Assembly (NCBI GenBank): GCA_963750965.1
Contig: CAVVSK010000026.1
Span: 44,116-108,115, forward strand
DNA: 64,000 nt
Direction of reading: 5' to 3'
From: CANKHA01 sp963750965
GTDB taxonomy: Bacteria; Pseudomonadota; Alphaproteobacteria; Rhizobiales; Xanthobacteraceae
Part shown: one piece after another, positions 32,544-42,899 of the stretch
Numbering within the stretch: the first letter of the stretch is position 1
Layout: every line of letters begins with the position of its first letter
Program-made: the position numbers and the translations under genes
Notes under the pieces: generated by a model
Databases searched by the model: none
Told to the model about the DNA's origin: nothing
The model's input: the letters and a program-made list of their open reading frames with translations, nothing else

Positions 32544-35500
32544 TTATGCCGCCTTGGCGCGATCCGCGATAGATGCCAGCCGCCGCAAAATTTCGGCCGT
32601 GCCCTTCAGGCGTTCCACCGGGCTTTCCCAGTCATCGAAGAACACCACCTTCATGTCGGGACGCACTTTCGCGCCGACGCCGTGCTCGTGGATGAAGGCG
32701 ACCAACCCCTCCGGATTGGCGAACGAATTATCGCGGAAAGAGAACACCGCGCCCTTCGGACCGGCGTCCACCTTCTCCACATTGGCGTGGCGGCAAAGGA
32801 CCTTGATGGCGACCACCTGCAACAGATGGTTGACCTCGTCTGGCAAGGGGCCGAACCGGTCGGCCATTTCCGCCCCGATAGAATCGATCTCGCGCTCGTC
32901 CTCGATGTCCGCCAGCCGCCGGTAAAGTCCAAGCCGCACCGGCAGGTCGGCGACATAATCTTCCGGAATGAGCACCGGCGTGCCGATGGTGATCTGCGGC
33001 GACCAGCGGTCCGCGACCGGGGCGGTGATGCCCGCCTTCAGGCTCGCGACCGCTTCCTCCAGCATCTGCTGGTAAAGCTCAAAGCCGACTTCTTTGATGT
33101 GCCCGGACTGCTCCTCGCCTAACAGATTACCCGCGCCGCGGATGTCGAGGTCATGCGACGCAAGCTGAAAGCCAGCGCCCAAAGTGTCGAGCGATTGCAG
33201 CACCTTCAGCCGCCGCTCCGCCTGCGGCGTGATCTTGCGCGCCTCGGGCAGAGTGAACAGCGCATAGGCCCGGGTCTTCGAGCGCCCTACCCGGCCGCGC
33301 AACTGGTACAGCTGCGAGAGGCCGAACATGTCGGCGCGATGCACGATCAATGTATTGGCGGTCGGAATATCGAGGCCGGACTCAACGATGGTGGTGGACA
33401 GGAGCACGTCATATTTGCCGTCGTAAAAGGCGGACATGATGTCTTCCAGCACCTGCGACGGCATCTGACCATGGGCCACGGCGACACGCGCCTCCGGCAC
33501 ATTCTTGTCGAGGAAGTCCTTGGCGCCGACCAGATCCTCGATCCGCGGCGCGACGTAGAACGCCTGGCCGCCGCGATAACGCTCGCGCAGCAGCGCCTCG
33601 CGCACTACCAGCGGATCGAAGGGAGAAACGAAAGTCCGCACCGCCAGCCGGTCCACCGGCGGGGATGCAATGATGGAAAGGTCGCGCACGCCGGTCAGCG
33701 CCAGTTGTAACGTTCGCGGAATTGGTGTGGCGGTAAGCGTGAGCACATGCACTTCGGCGCGCAAGGCCTTCAGTTTCTCCTTATGCGCCACACCGAAATG
33801 CTGTTCCTCGTCGACGACCACAAGGCCGAGATCCTTGAATTTGATGTTCTTGCCGAGAAGGGCATGCGTGCCGATGACGATATCGATCTGGCCTTCGGCC
33901 AAACCCTTGCGGACGCTCGCTCGCTCCGCCGCGCCGACCAGCCTTGATATATGACCGACATGGACGGGAAAGCTCCTGAACCGCTCGGAAAATGTCTTGG
34001 CGTGCTGCCGCGCCAGCAAAGTCGTTGGCGCGATCACCGCCACCTGTTTGCCATTGATGGCGGTTGCGAAGGCAGCACGAAGCGCCACCTCGGTCTTGCC
34101 GAAGCCGACATCACCGCAGATCAGCCGGTCCATCGGACGGCCGCCGGCGAGATCACCGAGCGCGGCGTCGATGGCAGCCTGCTGGTCTTCCGTCTCCTCG
34201 TAAGGAAAGCGTGCGCAGAATTCATCATAGCTGCCGCGGTCCGGAGTCAGCCGTGCGGCTTCGCGCAGCTGCCGTTCCGCCGCAATCTTGATCAGTTCGC
34301 CCGCGATCTCGCGGATACGCGCCTTCATCCGCGCTTTGCGCGATTGCCAGGCACCGCCACCCAGCCTGTCGAGATCGACGTGGGTTTCTTCCGAGCCGTA
34401 GCGCGAGAGCAGCTCGATATTTTCCACCGGCAGGAACAGCTTGTCGCCGCCGGCGTAGTGCAATTCCAGGCAGTCGTGCGGTGCGCCGCCAACCTCAATC
34501 GGCCGCAGGCCGACGAACCGGCCAATGCCGTGATCCACATGCACCACGAGATCGCCGGCCGAGAGGCTCGTCACCTCGGCGATGAAATTCTCGGCTCGCC
34601 GCGCGGCCCGCCGCGGCCGCACCAGCCGGTCGCCCAGGATGTCCTGCTCGCTGATGATGGCGACATCAGTGGTCTCGAAACCGGATTCGAGGCCGAGCGT
34701 GATCAGCGCGATGGCAGGCCTGGGCAGCGCCAGCATCTTCGGCCAGGAGTCGGCGGTGGCGAGGTTCATCACCTTATGGTCGGCGAGAACATGGCTCATG
34801 CGCTCGCGCGAGCCGTCGCTCCACATCGCGATAGCGACGCGCTTGTCCGCCGCCTGCAGCGCCTGCACATGCTCACGCAGGGCGTCGAAGACATTGCCGC
34901 CTTCCTGGGCTCGCTCGGCCGCGAAGCCGCGGCCCTGGCGCGCGCCGATATCGACGATAGTGCCGGCGCCTTGCGGCACCGCAAAAGGCGTCAGCCGCGC
35001 CAGCGCGACCTCGCCGAGGCGCTCCTTCCATTCTGTTTCGTTCAGATATAGCCGGTCCGGGGGCAGCGGTTTGTAGACCGGCCCGTCGGCGCGCGCACGT
35101 AAAGCCTCGCGCCGGGCGTCATGATAATCTGCGATCTGGGCGAAGCGCTCATGCGCTGCATCTTCCGCCAGCGGCTCCAACACCATCGGCGAGCCCGGCA
35201 CGTAATCGAACAGCGTATCGAGACGGTCGTGGAACAGCGGCAGCCAGTGTTCCATGCCGGGATGGCGGCGGCCTTCGCTCACCGCCTGATAGAGGGCGTC
35301 GTCCGGCGCCGCCGCGCCGAAAGCCTCCACATAACCGCGGCGAAAGCGCTTCATGGTGTCGGTGGTCAGCTGAAATTCCGCGACCGGAACGAGGTCAATT
35401 GCGCGCAGCGTATCTTCGCTGCGCTGCGTCTCCGGATCGAAGGTGCGAATTGACTCCAGCGTGTCGCCGAAGAAGTCGAGCCGCACAGGCATGTCCATGC

Positions 35501-36053
35501 CCGGCGCGAACAGATCGACGATGCCGCCGCGCACCGCATAGTCGCCCGGCTCGCGCACGGTAGAGGCGCGGATGAAACCGTTCAGCTCGAGCCAGCGCGT
35601 CACGCCGTCCATGTCGAGCAAGTTGCCCGGGGCGGCCGAAAGCGATTGCTGCGCCAGCATCTCCCTCGGCGGCACGCGCTGCAACGCCGCATTGACGGTG
35701 GTCAGTAAGATCGACGGCTTCTCGTGCCCTTTCTTGCGCGCCAACCGCGACAGCGCGACCATGCGCTGCGCCATGACGCCGGCATGCGGCGAGACGCGAT
35801 CATAAGGCAGGCAGTCCCAGGCCGGCAGCTCCTGTACCGCAATGTCCGGAGCGAAAAAGGACAAGGCACGCGACAGCGCCGCCATGCGCGGGCCATCGCG
35901 GCAGACCACTATGACGCTGGTCGCGGGTACGTCACGGCGCGCGGCTACCGACCGCGCCAGATCGGAGACCACCAGCCCTTCAGCACCGTCTGCGACGCTG
36001 GCGAGCGTCAGCGGCCTGCCCGGCGCGAGGAGTTCAGCGGGCGATTTCGCCAT
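32544..36053 (-). CDS. mfd: Transcription-repair coupling factor Mfd
   Basis: 1169 residues. Superfamily 2 translocase that removes stalled RNA polymerase at lesions and recruits UvrA. UvrB-homology region in the first 350 residues, RNA-polymerase interaction part near VVHVDHGIGRFVGL (about 505), Walker A GDVGFGKTEVALR (about 655), DEEQ box VVDEEQHFG (about 755), motif VI region QLRGRVGRSKTRAY and a C-terminal TRCF domain (DYVADLPVRLGLYRRLADIE). Full length and no frameshift. The ATG lies 5 bases after the sdhE stop, with GGAG upstream inside it. Confidence 0.97.
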   Translation of the reverse strand: MAKSPAELLAPGRPLTLASVADGAEGLVVSDLARSVAARRDVPATSVIVVCRDGPRMAALSRALSFFAPDIAVQELPAWDCLPYDRVSPHAGVMAQRMVALSRLARKKGHEKPSILLTTVNAALQRVPPREMLAQQSLSAAPGNLLDMDGVTRWLELNGFIRASTVREPGDYAVRGGIVDLFAPGMDMPVRLDFFGDTLESIRTFDPETQRSEDTLRAIDLVPVAEFQLTTDTMKRFRRGYVEAFGAAAPDDALYQAVSEGRRHPGMEHWLPLFHDRLDTLFDYVPGSPMVLEPLAEDAAHERFAQIADYHDARREALRARADGPVYKPLPPDRLYLNETEWKERLGEVALARLTPFAVPQGAGTIVDIGARQGRGFAAERAQEGGNVFDALREHVQALQAADKRVAIAMWSDGSRERMSHVLADHKVMNLATADSWPKMLALPRPAIALITLGLESGFETTDVAIISEQDILGDRLVRPRRAARRAENFIAEVTSLSAGDLVVHVDHGIGRFVGLRPIEVGGAPHDCLELHYAGGDKLFLPVENIELLSRYGSEETHVDLDRLGGGAWQSRKARMKARIREIAGELIKIAAERQLREAARLTPDRGSYDEFCARFPYEETEDQQAAIDAALGDLAGGRPMDRLICGDVGFGKTEVALRAAFATAINGKQVAVIAPTTLLARQHAKTFSERFRSFPVHVGHISRLVGAAERASVRKGLAEGQIDIVIGTHALLGKNIKFKDLGLVVVDEEQHFGVAHKEKLKALRAEVHVLTLTATPIPRTLQLALTGVRDLSIIASPPVDRLAVRTFVSPFDPLVVREALLRERYRGGQAFYVAPRIEDLVGAKDFLDKNVPEARVAVAHGQMPSQVLEDIMSAFYDGKYDVLLSTTIVESGLDIPTANTLIVHRADMFGLSQLYQLRGRVGRSKTRAYALFTLPEARKITPQAERRLKVLQSLDTLGAGFQLASHDLDIRGAGNLLGEEQSGHIKEVGFELYQQMLEEAVASLKAGITAPVADRWSPQITIGTPVLIPEDYVADLPVRLGLYRRLADIEDEREIDSIGAEMADRFGPLPDEVNHLLQVVAIKVLCRHANVEKVDAGPKGAVFSFRDNSFANPEGLVAFIHEHGVGAKVRPDMKVVFFDDWESPVERLKGTAEILRRLASIADRAKAA

Positions 36054-36058
36054 TACGT

Positions 36059-36352
36059 TTACTCCGCATCACGCGCGCGGGCGCTAAAATCCCGCATCTT
36101 GCGGAACACGGGTGTGTCGTATTCGGCGGGCGTTGAAAATTCGCCGGTGAACCAGCCCAACAGATTCTGGTCAGGTTGTTCGGACAGGCGTTCGAGATCA
36201 GCAAGCTCTTGGTCGCTCAGGCGGTCGATATTTTCGTCGGCGAAGCGGCCCATGATCAGATCCATTTCGCGGATGCCGCGATGCCAGCACATAAAGAGGA
36301 GCTTCCGCCGACGCGGATCGAGCCCTTTACTTGAACGCGTCATGCCGGTCAT
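36059..36352 (-). CDS. sdhE: FAD assembly factor SdhE
   Basis: 97 residues. DPRRRKLLFMCWHRGIREMD contains the RGxxE motif (RGIRE) that attaches FAD to succinate dehydrogenase flavoprotein. The following LIMGRFADENIDRLSDQELA is the usual SdhE helix bundle. GGAGA lies 4 bases before the ATG. It is directly followed by mfd and divergent from recG, the arrangement found in Bradyrhizobium-type genomes. Confidence 0.93.
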   Translation of the reverse strand: MTGMTRSSKGLDPRRRKLLFMCWHRGIREMDLIMGRFADENIDRLSDQELADLERLSEQPDQNLLGWFTGEFSTPAEYDTPVFRKMRDFSARARDAE

Positions 36353-36461
36353 GGTTTCTCCAACGCGAAAAACCCGGACGGGGCCGGGCGGGGACTATAT
36401 AGAGGCGGAAATCGCGGATGTCACCGCTGCACGGCGGCGGAAACTCTGCAATCATCTGCTC

Positions 36462-38567
36462 ATGCGCCCGCCCTCGCTCAATCCACTGTTCGCCGCACTG
36501 ACCAGCCTGCCTGGCGTAGGGCCGAAGCAGGAGAAGCTTTACGCCCGCTTGCTTGACCGCGAAGGCGCGACCCCGCGCATCGCCGATCTTCTATTCCACC
36601 TGCCATCGGGCGTGGTCGATCGCCGGTCGCGCCCGAAACTGCGGGACGTGCAGCCCGGCACCGTCGTCACCGTCGCGGTGACCGTCGATCAGCACAAACC
36701 CTCACCGCCGCACCGTCCGCGCGCGCCCTATCGCATCTACGCTTCAGACGAGAGCGGCGGCACGCTGATCCTGACTTATTTCAACGCACGGCGGGATTAT
36801 CTGGAAAAGCTTTTCCCCGAAGGCGCCCTGCGCTACGTCTCCGGCACCACGGATCTTTACGACGGGATGCTGCAGATGGTGCATCCCGACCGCGTCGTGG
36901 ACGAAGCCGGGCTTGCCACATTGCCGCTGGTCGAGCCGGTCTATCCCCTCACGGAGGGGCTGGGGCCAAACCTGCTGCGCAAGGCGGTGGATGGCGCGCT
37001 GGGGAAACTTCCGGAGCTTCCCGAATGGCAGGACGCAGCCTGGGTCTCGCGCGAGCGCCTTCCTGGCTTTGCCGAATCGTTGCGCTCGCTGCACCGTCCA
37101 GCTGAGCCGCGCGATGTCGAGCCGAAAAGCGCGGCCTGGTCGCGCCTCGCGTATGACGAATTGCTGGCTGGACAGCTCGCGCTCGGACTCGTGCGCGCCC
37201 ATATTCGCCGCCCCGCCGGCCGCGCGCATGCCGGCGACGGCAAGTTGCGGGAAAAAATTGGCACAGCGCTGCCTTATTCACTCACGCAGTCGCAGCGGCG
37301 CGCGTTCGAAGAAATCATCGCCGATCTTGCGCTGCCGCAGCGCATGTTGCGGCTGCTGCAAGGCGACGTCGGCTCCGGCAAAACTATTGTCGCGCTGCTG
37401 GCCGCAGCTGCGGTGATCGAGACTGGTCGCCAGGCGGCACTGATGGCGCCGACGGAAATCCTGGTGCGCCAACATCACAAGACCATCGCGCCTTTGGCGG
37501 AAGCCGCCGGCATCCGCATTGCCGTTCTCACTGGCCGGGAGCGCGGGCGCGAGCGCGCCGACACATTCGAGCGTCTCGCCGGTGGCGAAATCGACCTGTT
37601 GCTCGGCACGCATGCGCTGTTTCAGGAGGACGTCGCGTTCAAGGAACTGGCGCTGGCCATCGTTGACGAGCAGCATCGCTTCGGCGTGCATCAACGCCTC
37701 GCCCTGGCGCGCAAGGGCGCATCGGTAGATGTTCTGGTGCTCACCGCCACGCCGATCCCGCGAACGCTCGTACTCACTTATTTCGGCGATATGGACCTTT
37801 CGGAGTTGCGCGAGAAGCCAGCAGGCCGAAAGCCGATCGATACCCGAACCGTTGCGCTCGATCGCCTCGAGGATGTCGTGGAGGCAGTCGGCCGGGCCCT
37901 GGCCGCCGGGCAGCGGGTTTATTGGGTCTGCCCGTTAGTGGATGAATCCGAGAAGGTCGATCTCGCTGCCGCGGATGAACGCTTCGCGATGCTGGAGCAG
38001 CGTTTCGGCGACACCGTCGAGCTCGTGCATGGACGCATGAAGGGCACGGAGAAGGATCGCGCGATGCGGCGCTTCGCTTCCGGTGAGGCACGGCTGCTCG
38101 TTGCAACGACGGTGATCGAAGTTGGCGTGGACGTCCCGGAAGCCACCGTGATGGTAATCGAACATGCCGAGCGCTTTGGTCTGGCGCAGCTGCACCAGTT
38201 GCGTGGACGCATCGGCCGTGGCTCGGAACATTCCACCTGTCTTTTGCTCTACAAGGCGCCGCTGAGCGAAACCGCAAAGGCGCGTCTCGCAATTTTACGT
38301 GAGACCGACGACGGCTTTCGCATCGCGGAGGAAGATTTGAAGCTGCGTGGGGAAGGTGACGTGCTTGGCACGCGGCAGAGCGGCATGCCGGGCTTCCGTG
38401 TCGCCCGCATGGAATTCCACAGCCATCTGCTGGGTCCGGCGCGTGACGACGCGGCACTGATACTTGCGCGCGATCCCAAGCTCGCGAGCGCGCGCGGAGC
38501 GGCGCTGCGGCATCTGCTTTATCTGTTCGAAAAGGAAGAAGCGGTCCGGCTTATTCAAGCGGGGTGA
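36462..38567 (+). CDS. recG: ATP-dependent DNA helicase RecG
   Basis: 701 residues. Branch-migration helicase that regresses stalled forks and processes Holliday junctions. Wedge (OB) domain in the first 250 residues (LFHLPSGVVDRRSRP, GTVVTVAVTVDQH), Walker A GDVGSGKTIVALLAAA (about 307), DEQH box IVDEQHRFGVHQR, motif III TATPIPRTL and motif VI QLHQLRGRIGRGSE. The ATG at 36462 is chosen because it fits the normal RecG N-terminus (MRPPSLNPLFAALTSLPGVG); the open frame extends far upstream but is not protein-like there. Confidence 0.96.
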   Translation: MRPPSLNPLFAALTSLPGVGPKQEKLYARLLDREGATPRIADLLFHLPSGVVDRRSRPKLRDVQPGTVVTVAVTVDQHKPSPPHRPRAPYRIYASDESGGTLILTYFNARRDYLEKLFPEGALRYVSGTTDLYDGMLQMVHPDRVVDEAGLATLPLVEPVYPLTEGLGPNLLRKAVDGALGKLPELPEWQDAAWVSRERLPGFAESLRSLHRPAEPRDVEPKSAAWSRLAYDELLAGQLALGLVRAHIRRPAGRAHAGDGKLREKIGTALPYSLTQSQRRAFEEIIADLALPQRMLRLLQGDVGSGKTIVALLAAAAVIETGRQAALMAPTEILVRQHHKTIAPLAEAAGIRIAVLTGRERGRERADTFERLAGGEIDLLLGTHALFQEDVAFKELALAIVDEQHRFGVHQRLALARKGASVDVLVLTATPIPRTLVLTYFGDMDLSELREKPAGRKPIDTRTVALDRLEDVVEAVGRALAAGQRVYWVCPLVDESEKVDLAAADERFAMLEQRFGDTVELVHGRMKGTEKDRAMRRFASGEARLLVATTVIEVGVDVPEATVMVIEHAERFGLAQLHQLRGRIGRGSEHSTCLLLYKAPLSETAKARLAILRETDDGFRIAEEDLKLRGEGDVLGTRQSGMPGFRVARMEFHSHLLGPARDDAALILARDPKLASARGAALRHLLYLFEKEEAVRLIQAG

Positions 38568-38575
38568 TCCCTCCC

Positions 38576-38600
38576 CCCGCGAGCTCTTGCGAGCGGCGGG
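38576..38600. terminator. Hairpin between convergent recG and DUF502 genes
   Basis: Stem CCCGC / GCGGG with an inner GCTC / GAGC pairing, located between the two stop codons. Probably terminates both genes; no long T run. Confidence 0.5.
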
Positions 38601-38604
38601 AAAG

Positions 38605-39366
38605 TTAAACCGGCGAAGCGCGGGCGGCCTGTGCCGTCGCGGCCATGGCGGCCAGTTTCTTCTGCTGGTCGTCGCTCGGCTGCACCATACCGGCAGACAT
38701 CAACAGCGTCATCGCGCTTTCCACCGTGATATCGAGTTCGATCACGTCCTTGCGCGGAACATAGAAGAAGAAACCGGTGGTCGGGTTTGGTGTGCAAGGC
38801 AAGAAAGCCGAAACATGCTCGCTCTGCGGCAACCGAGCGGAGACGTCCGCGCTCGGCGGCTGCGATAGAAATACCAGCGACCACATCCTGGGCGCCGGGA
38901 ATTCCACCAGGCCCACGGTGCGAAAGCTCGATCCGCTTTTCGAGAACAGCGTCTCGAAGATCTGTTTCACCGTACGGTAAATCGGCCGCACGATCGGCAT
39001 GCGGTCCAGCAGCTTCTCACCGAATTCCAACAGCGTGCGTCCCACCAAATTGGCGGTCAGGAAGCCGAGAAAAGTCAGCATCACAAAGGCGATAATCAGC
39101 CCGTAGCCGGGGATGTAGATGTTCAGATAAGTTTCCGGCCGATAGGGCTCCGGAATGAAAGGCCGCACCAGATCGTCCACCCAGGTCACGAAAGCCCAGG
39201 TCAGATAGAGCGTGATCGCAACAGGGCCGGCGACCACTAGCCCGGTGAGGAAATAGTTGCGTAGCCGCGCCATCGGCCGCCTTTCCGCGGCTTCTGCAGT
39301 TGCCTGCACCTCCAGGGAGAGCGCCTTGGCTGTCTCAGTCAGGGACTTTTCCAGCTCGGAGCTCAT
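38605..39366 (-). CDS. DUF502 family membrane protein
   Basis: 253 residues. Two N-terminal membrane helices (NYFLTGLVVAGPVAITLYLT, then IIAFVMLTFLGFLTANLVG) and a conserved loop RMPIVRPIYRTVKQIFETLF, the DUF502 signature. The following soluble part (VGLVEFPAPRMWSLVFLS, FLPCTPNPTTGFFFYVPRKD) also matches the family. Function unknown; plant relatives (COV) affect vascular patterning. Its ATG overlaps the glmS stop by 4 bases (ATGA), so it is translated from the glmS message. Confidence 0.92.
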   Translation of the reverse strand: MSSELEKSLTETAKALSLEVQATAEAAERRPMARLRNYFLTGLVVAGPVAITLYLTWAFVTWVDDLVRPFIPEPYRPETYLNIYIPGYGLIIAFVMLTFLGFLTANLVGRTLLEFGEKLLDRMPIVRPIYRTVKQIFETLFSKSGSSFRTVGLVEFPAPRMWSLVFLSQPPSADVSARLPQSEHVSAFLPCTPNPTTGFFFYVPRKDVIELDITVESAMTLLMSAGMVQPSDDQQKKLAAMAATAQAARASPV

Positions 39367-41186
39367 TCCACCGTCACCGATTTGGCGAGATTGCGCGGCT
39401 GGTCAACGTCCGTGCCGATCGTGACCGCCGTGTGGTAAGCGATCAGCTGCACCGGCAATGCATAGACCAGCGGCGTTACGGTTTCCGGCACGTCCGGCAG
39501 CTTCAAGGTGAGCATCGATTCCACCGGGGCGCTAGCGACGCCCTTGGCATCAGTCATCAGAATGATGCGGCCGCCGCGCGCGGCCACTTCCTGCATGTTC
39601 GAAACGGTTTTTTCGAACACACTGTCATAAGGCGCAATGACGACCACCGGCATGGTTTCGTCGATCAACGCGATCGGACCATGCTTCAACTCTCCTGCGG
39701 CATAGCCTTCGGCGTGAATGTAGGAAATCTCCTTCAGCTTCAGCGCACCTTCAAGCGCCAGCGGGTAGCTCGTGCCGCGGCCGAGATAGAGGACGTGGCG
39801 AGATTTCGCCAGATCGCGCGCCAACGCCTCGATGTTCGGCTCCAGCGCCAGCGCCGCTGCCATATGCCGGGGCACTTCTATAAGGGCTCTGACAAGTTCC
39901 TGCTCTTTCTCTTCGCTCAACACGCCACGCGCGCGGCCTACGGCGATGGCGAAGCAGGCCAGTACCGCGAGCTGACAGGTAAAGGCCTTGGTGGAGGCGA
40001 CGCCGATTTCCGGACCGGCCAGCGTGGGCAGCACCAGGTCGCTCTCACGCGCGATGGTGGAGGTCGGCACATTCACGATGGAAATCACGTGCTGCTTTTG
40101 CTCGCGCGCATAGCGCAGCGAGGCGAGCGTGTCGGCAGTCTCGCCCGATTGCGACACGAAAATCGCCAAGTCGCCCTCGTCCATGGGCGCTTCCCGATAA
40201 CGGAATTCCGAGGCGACGTCGATTTCCACCGGCAGCCGCGCGTAGCGCTCGAACCAGTATTTAGCGACGAGGCCGGCGTAATAGGCAGTGCCGCAGGCCG
40301 AGATCGAAAGTCGCTTCAGCTTGGCGGGATCAAAGGGAAGCTTTGGCAGTTGGATTCGCTCATCCGCCATATCAAGATAATGCGCGAGCGTGTGGCTCAC
40401 CGCTTCCGGCTGTTCGTGGATTTCTTTCGCCATGAAATGGCGATGGTGTCCCTTATCGATTAGCACCGAGGAAGCGGAGGATTTCAGCACCTGCCGTTTG
40501 ACTGCCCGCCCACTGGCGTCGCGGACGGCCACGCTGTTGCGGCTGAGCTCGACCCAGTCGCCGTCCTCGAGATAGCTGATGGTGTCGGTGAAGGGCGCGA
40601 GTGCGATGGCGTCCGAGCCGAGAAACATCTCGCCCTCGCCATAGCCTATCGCGAGCGGCGAGCCTTTGCGCGCCCCGATTAAAAGATCGTCCTTGCCTGC
40701 GAACAAGAAGGCAAGTGCGAAAGCACCGCGCAGCTGCGGGAGCGCAGCCGCGACCGCATCGGCCGGTGAAAGTCCCTTTTTCATCTCCTGGCTGACCAGA
40801 TGCGGCACCACTTCCGTATCGGTCTGGGTGACGAATTTGGCGCCGCGCTTTTCAAGCTGTTCGCGCAGCTCGCGATAATTTTCGATGATCCCGTTGTGCA
40901 CCACCGCTACTTGCTCGGTCGCATGCGGATGAGCGTTGTTTTCGGTGGGTCGCCCGTGGGTTGCCCAGCGGGTATGGCCAATGCCGATGCTGCCGGCGAG
41001 TGGGTCATCACGCAAGCGGCTTTCCAGGTTTTTCAGCTTGCCTTCGGCGCGCCGGCGGGAAAGCTTGCCGCCTTCCAGCGTGGCCACACCTGCAGAGTCG
41101 TAACCGCGGTATTCGAGCCGCTTCAGCGCATCGACCAATTGTCCCGCGACGGCCTCACGGCCGAGAATTCCAACGATACCGCACAT
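39363..41186 (-). CDS. glmS: Glucosamine-6-phosphate synthase GlmS
   Basis: 607 residues. Makes glucosamine-6-phosphate from fructose-6-phosphate and glutamine. Glutaminase domain begins MCGIVGILG with the N-terminal cysteine nucleophile, followed by GHTRWATHGRPTENNAHPH and HNGIIENYRELR. Two SIS domains follow (FVSQSGETADTLASLRYA, LGRGTSYPLALEGALKLKEI). It ends PRNLAKSVTVE, the normal C-terminus. Between glmU (upstream) and DUF502 (downstream) on one strand, so glmU and glmS give the amino-sugar precursor pathway in one cluster. Confidence 0.97.
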   Translation of the reverse strand: MCGIVGILGREAVAGQLVDALKRLEYRGYDSAGVATLEGGKLSRRRAEGKLKNLESRLRDDPLAGSIGIGHTRWATHGRPTENNAHPHATEQVAVVHNGIIENYRELREQLEKRGAKFVTQTDTEVVPHLVSQEMKKGLSPADAVAAALPQLRGAFALAFLFAGKDDLLIGARKGSPLAIGYGEGEMFLGSDAIALAPFTDTISYLEDGDWVELSRNSVAVRDASGRAVKRQVLKSSASSVLIDKGHHRHFMAKEIHEQPEAVSHTLAHYLDMADERIQLPKLPFDPAKLKRLSISACGTAYYAGLVAKYWFERYARLPVEIDVASEFRYREAPMDEGDLAIFVSQSGETADTLASLRYAREQKQHVISIVNVPTSTIARESDLVLPTLAGPEIGVASTKAFTCQLAVLACFAIAVGRARGVLSEEKEQELVRALIEVPRHMAAALALEPNIEALARDLAKSRHVLYLGRGTSYPLALEGALKLKEISYIHAEGYAAGELKHGPIALIDETMPVVVIAPYDSVFEKTVSNMQEVAARGGRIILMTDAKGVASAPVESMLTLKLPDVPETVTPLVYALPVQLIAYHTAVTIGTDVDQPRNLAKSVTVE

Positions 41187-41309
41187 AGATTGAGCTTAAA
41201 CTCCCTGCCGCTGGCGCCGAAACGAAGTCCCGGCGCGCCGGCCTGCCCAGTGAAGCCCCAAAGCGTTACGCCGGTGCGACATGTTGCACCACAAACGGCA
41301 TCACTGCGG

Positions 41310-42665
41310 CTATTTATCCTTCTTCTTGCCCGCCGCGGCTTTCGCGCGCAAGGCTTTGGCCCGATTTTCCTTAATAACTTGCCGCGCCCGCCCGAAAACA
41401 AGCGCATCCGCCGGCACGTCGTCAGTGATGACGCTGCCGGTGGCCACGTAGGCGCCCTCGCCGATCTTCACCGGCGACACCAACGCCGAATTCGAGCCGA
41501 TGAAGGCCCCCTTGCCGATCTCGCTGCGGTGCTTTGCCTCGCCGTCATAATTACAGAAGATCGTGCCAGCACCGATATTGGCTTCGGCGCCCACGGTGGC
41601 GTCGCCGATATAGGCAAGGTGATTGGCTTTCGCCCCCTGGCCGAGCTTGGCTTCCTTCACCTCGACGAAATTGCCGACGCGGGAATTGGCGCCCAGCTGC
41701 GCGCCCGGACGCAGCCGCGCGAACGGTCCAACCGAGACACCGGTCCCAACATGCGCGCCTTCAAGATGCGAAAAGGAATGGATCACCGCATCATCCTCAA
41801 CCACAACTCCGGGGCCGAAAACGACGTACGGCTCCACGGTCACGTCGCGGCCGAATTTTGTATCCGCCGCGAGGAAAACCGTCTCCGGCGCCGGCATGGT
41901 CACGCCGGCCTCGAGCGCCGCCTGCCGCAGGCGTTTTTGCAGCACGGCTTCCGCTTCTGCCAGCTGCGCTTTGGTATTGATGCCGCGCACTTCGTCCTCC
42001 TCGACTTCGATTGCCGCCGTGTTGAACCCCAGTTCCCGGGCAATCGACACGGCGTCGGTCAAATAAAATTCCCGCTTCGCGTTGTCGTCGCCAATCCGCT
42101 CTAAAATATCAAGCGCATGCTTGCCGGCGAGCGCCATCAGCCCGCCGTTGCAAAAGGTGATCGCGCGTTCGTCAGACGTCGCATCTTTCTCTTCACGGAT
42201 GGCCGTGAGCTGTCCTTCTTCGACAATCAGCCGCCCATAGCCGGTCGGATCGGCCGGGCGGAAACCCAACACCGCCACCGCCGCGCCGTCCGCAAGCGCA
42301 GCTCGCAGGCGCCCCAATGTCTGCGCGCTCAAGAGTGGAGTGTCGCCGAAGATCACCACCACATCGTCGGCGCCGCGCATGAGCGCGGCCCTGGCCATCA
42401 ACACGGCATGGGCAGTACCTCGGCGTTCGTTCTGAATGTTGATTTCGGCTTCCGGCAGCACGCGCCGAGCTTCTGCCGCCACCGCCTCGTGGCCCGGGCC
42501 AACCACCACCGCCGTCGCGGTCCCACCCGCCTGGCGCACTGCCGCCAGCACATGTCCCAACAGGGACCGGCCCGCCAGCGCATGCAGCACCTTCGGCCGC
42601 GTCGATCGCATGCGCGTGCCTTCGCCGGCGGCAAGCACGATTGACAGACAAGTTCTCCCCTGCAT
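41310..42665 (-). CDS. glmU: Bifunctional GlmU
   Basis: 451 residues. Acetylates glucosamine-1-phosphate and then joins UTP to form UDP-N-acetylglucosamine. The uridylyltransferase domain starts SIVLAAGEGTRMRSTRPKVL. The left-handed beta-helix acetyltransferase occupies the C-terminal half (GARLRPGAQLGANSRVGNF, VEVKEAKLGQGAKANHLAYIG, NIGAGTIFCNYDG). The ATG at 42665 is chosen because GGAGA lies 6 bases upstream; an in-frame extension of 30 residues is rejected. Lies about 120 bases upstream of glmS. Confidence 0.96.
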   Translation of the reverse strand: MQGRTCLSIVLAAGEGTRMRSTRPKVLHALAGRSLLGHVLAAVRQAGGTATAVVVGPGHEAVAAEARRVLPEAEINIQNERRGTAHAVLMARAALMRGADDVVVIFGDTPLLSAQTLGRLRAALADGAAVAVLGFRPADPTGYGRLIVEEGQLTAIREEKDATSDERAITFCNGGLMALAGKHALDILERIGDDNAKREFYLTDAVSIARELGFNTAAIEVEEDEVRGINTKAQLAEAEAVLQKRLRQAALEAGVTMPAPETVFLAADTKFGRDVTVEPYVVFGPGVVVEDDAVIHSFSHLEGAHVGTGVSVGPFARLRPGAQLGANSRVGNFVEVKEAKLGQGAKANHLAYIGDATVGAEANIGAGTIFCNYDGEAKHRSEIGKGAFIGSNSALVSPVKIGEGAYVATGSVITDDVPADALVFGRARQVIKENRAKALRAKAAAGKKKDK

Positions 42666-42899
42666 CGGGTTCTCCAAGTGCCCTGCGGGGCCGACTCTAT
42701 CGTCCGAAGCATACACGGCTGACGAATCTCCCAAAGCAGCAGCGGAACCATGCACCAGCTGACTTTTCAGTCAGGCGGCAGCGCGCCGCGCCGGGAGCCG
42801 CCGATCGCATGCGCTCGACCTCGCCGTAGGCAAGGCAAACGCCTCCCACCATAACACCGCACGGTTGCGGGGCCATCACCTGCATTGCATAGTCGGCGG

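Noticed and set aside
35724..36461. Extension of recG far upstream into mfd and sdhE
   Set aside because: The open frame continues but is arginine-rich and overlaps two real genes; RecG proteins start at the ATG at 36462.
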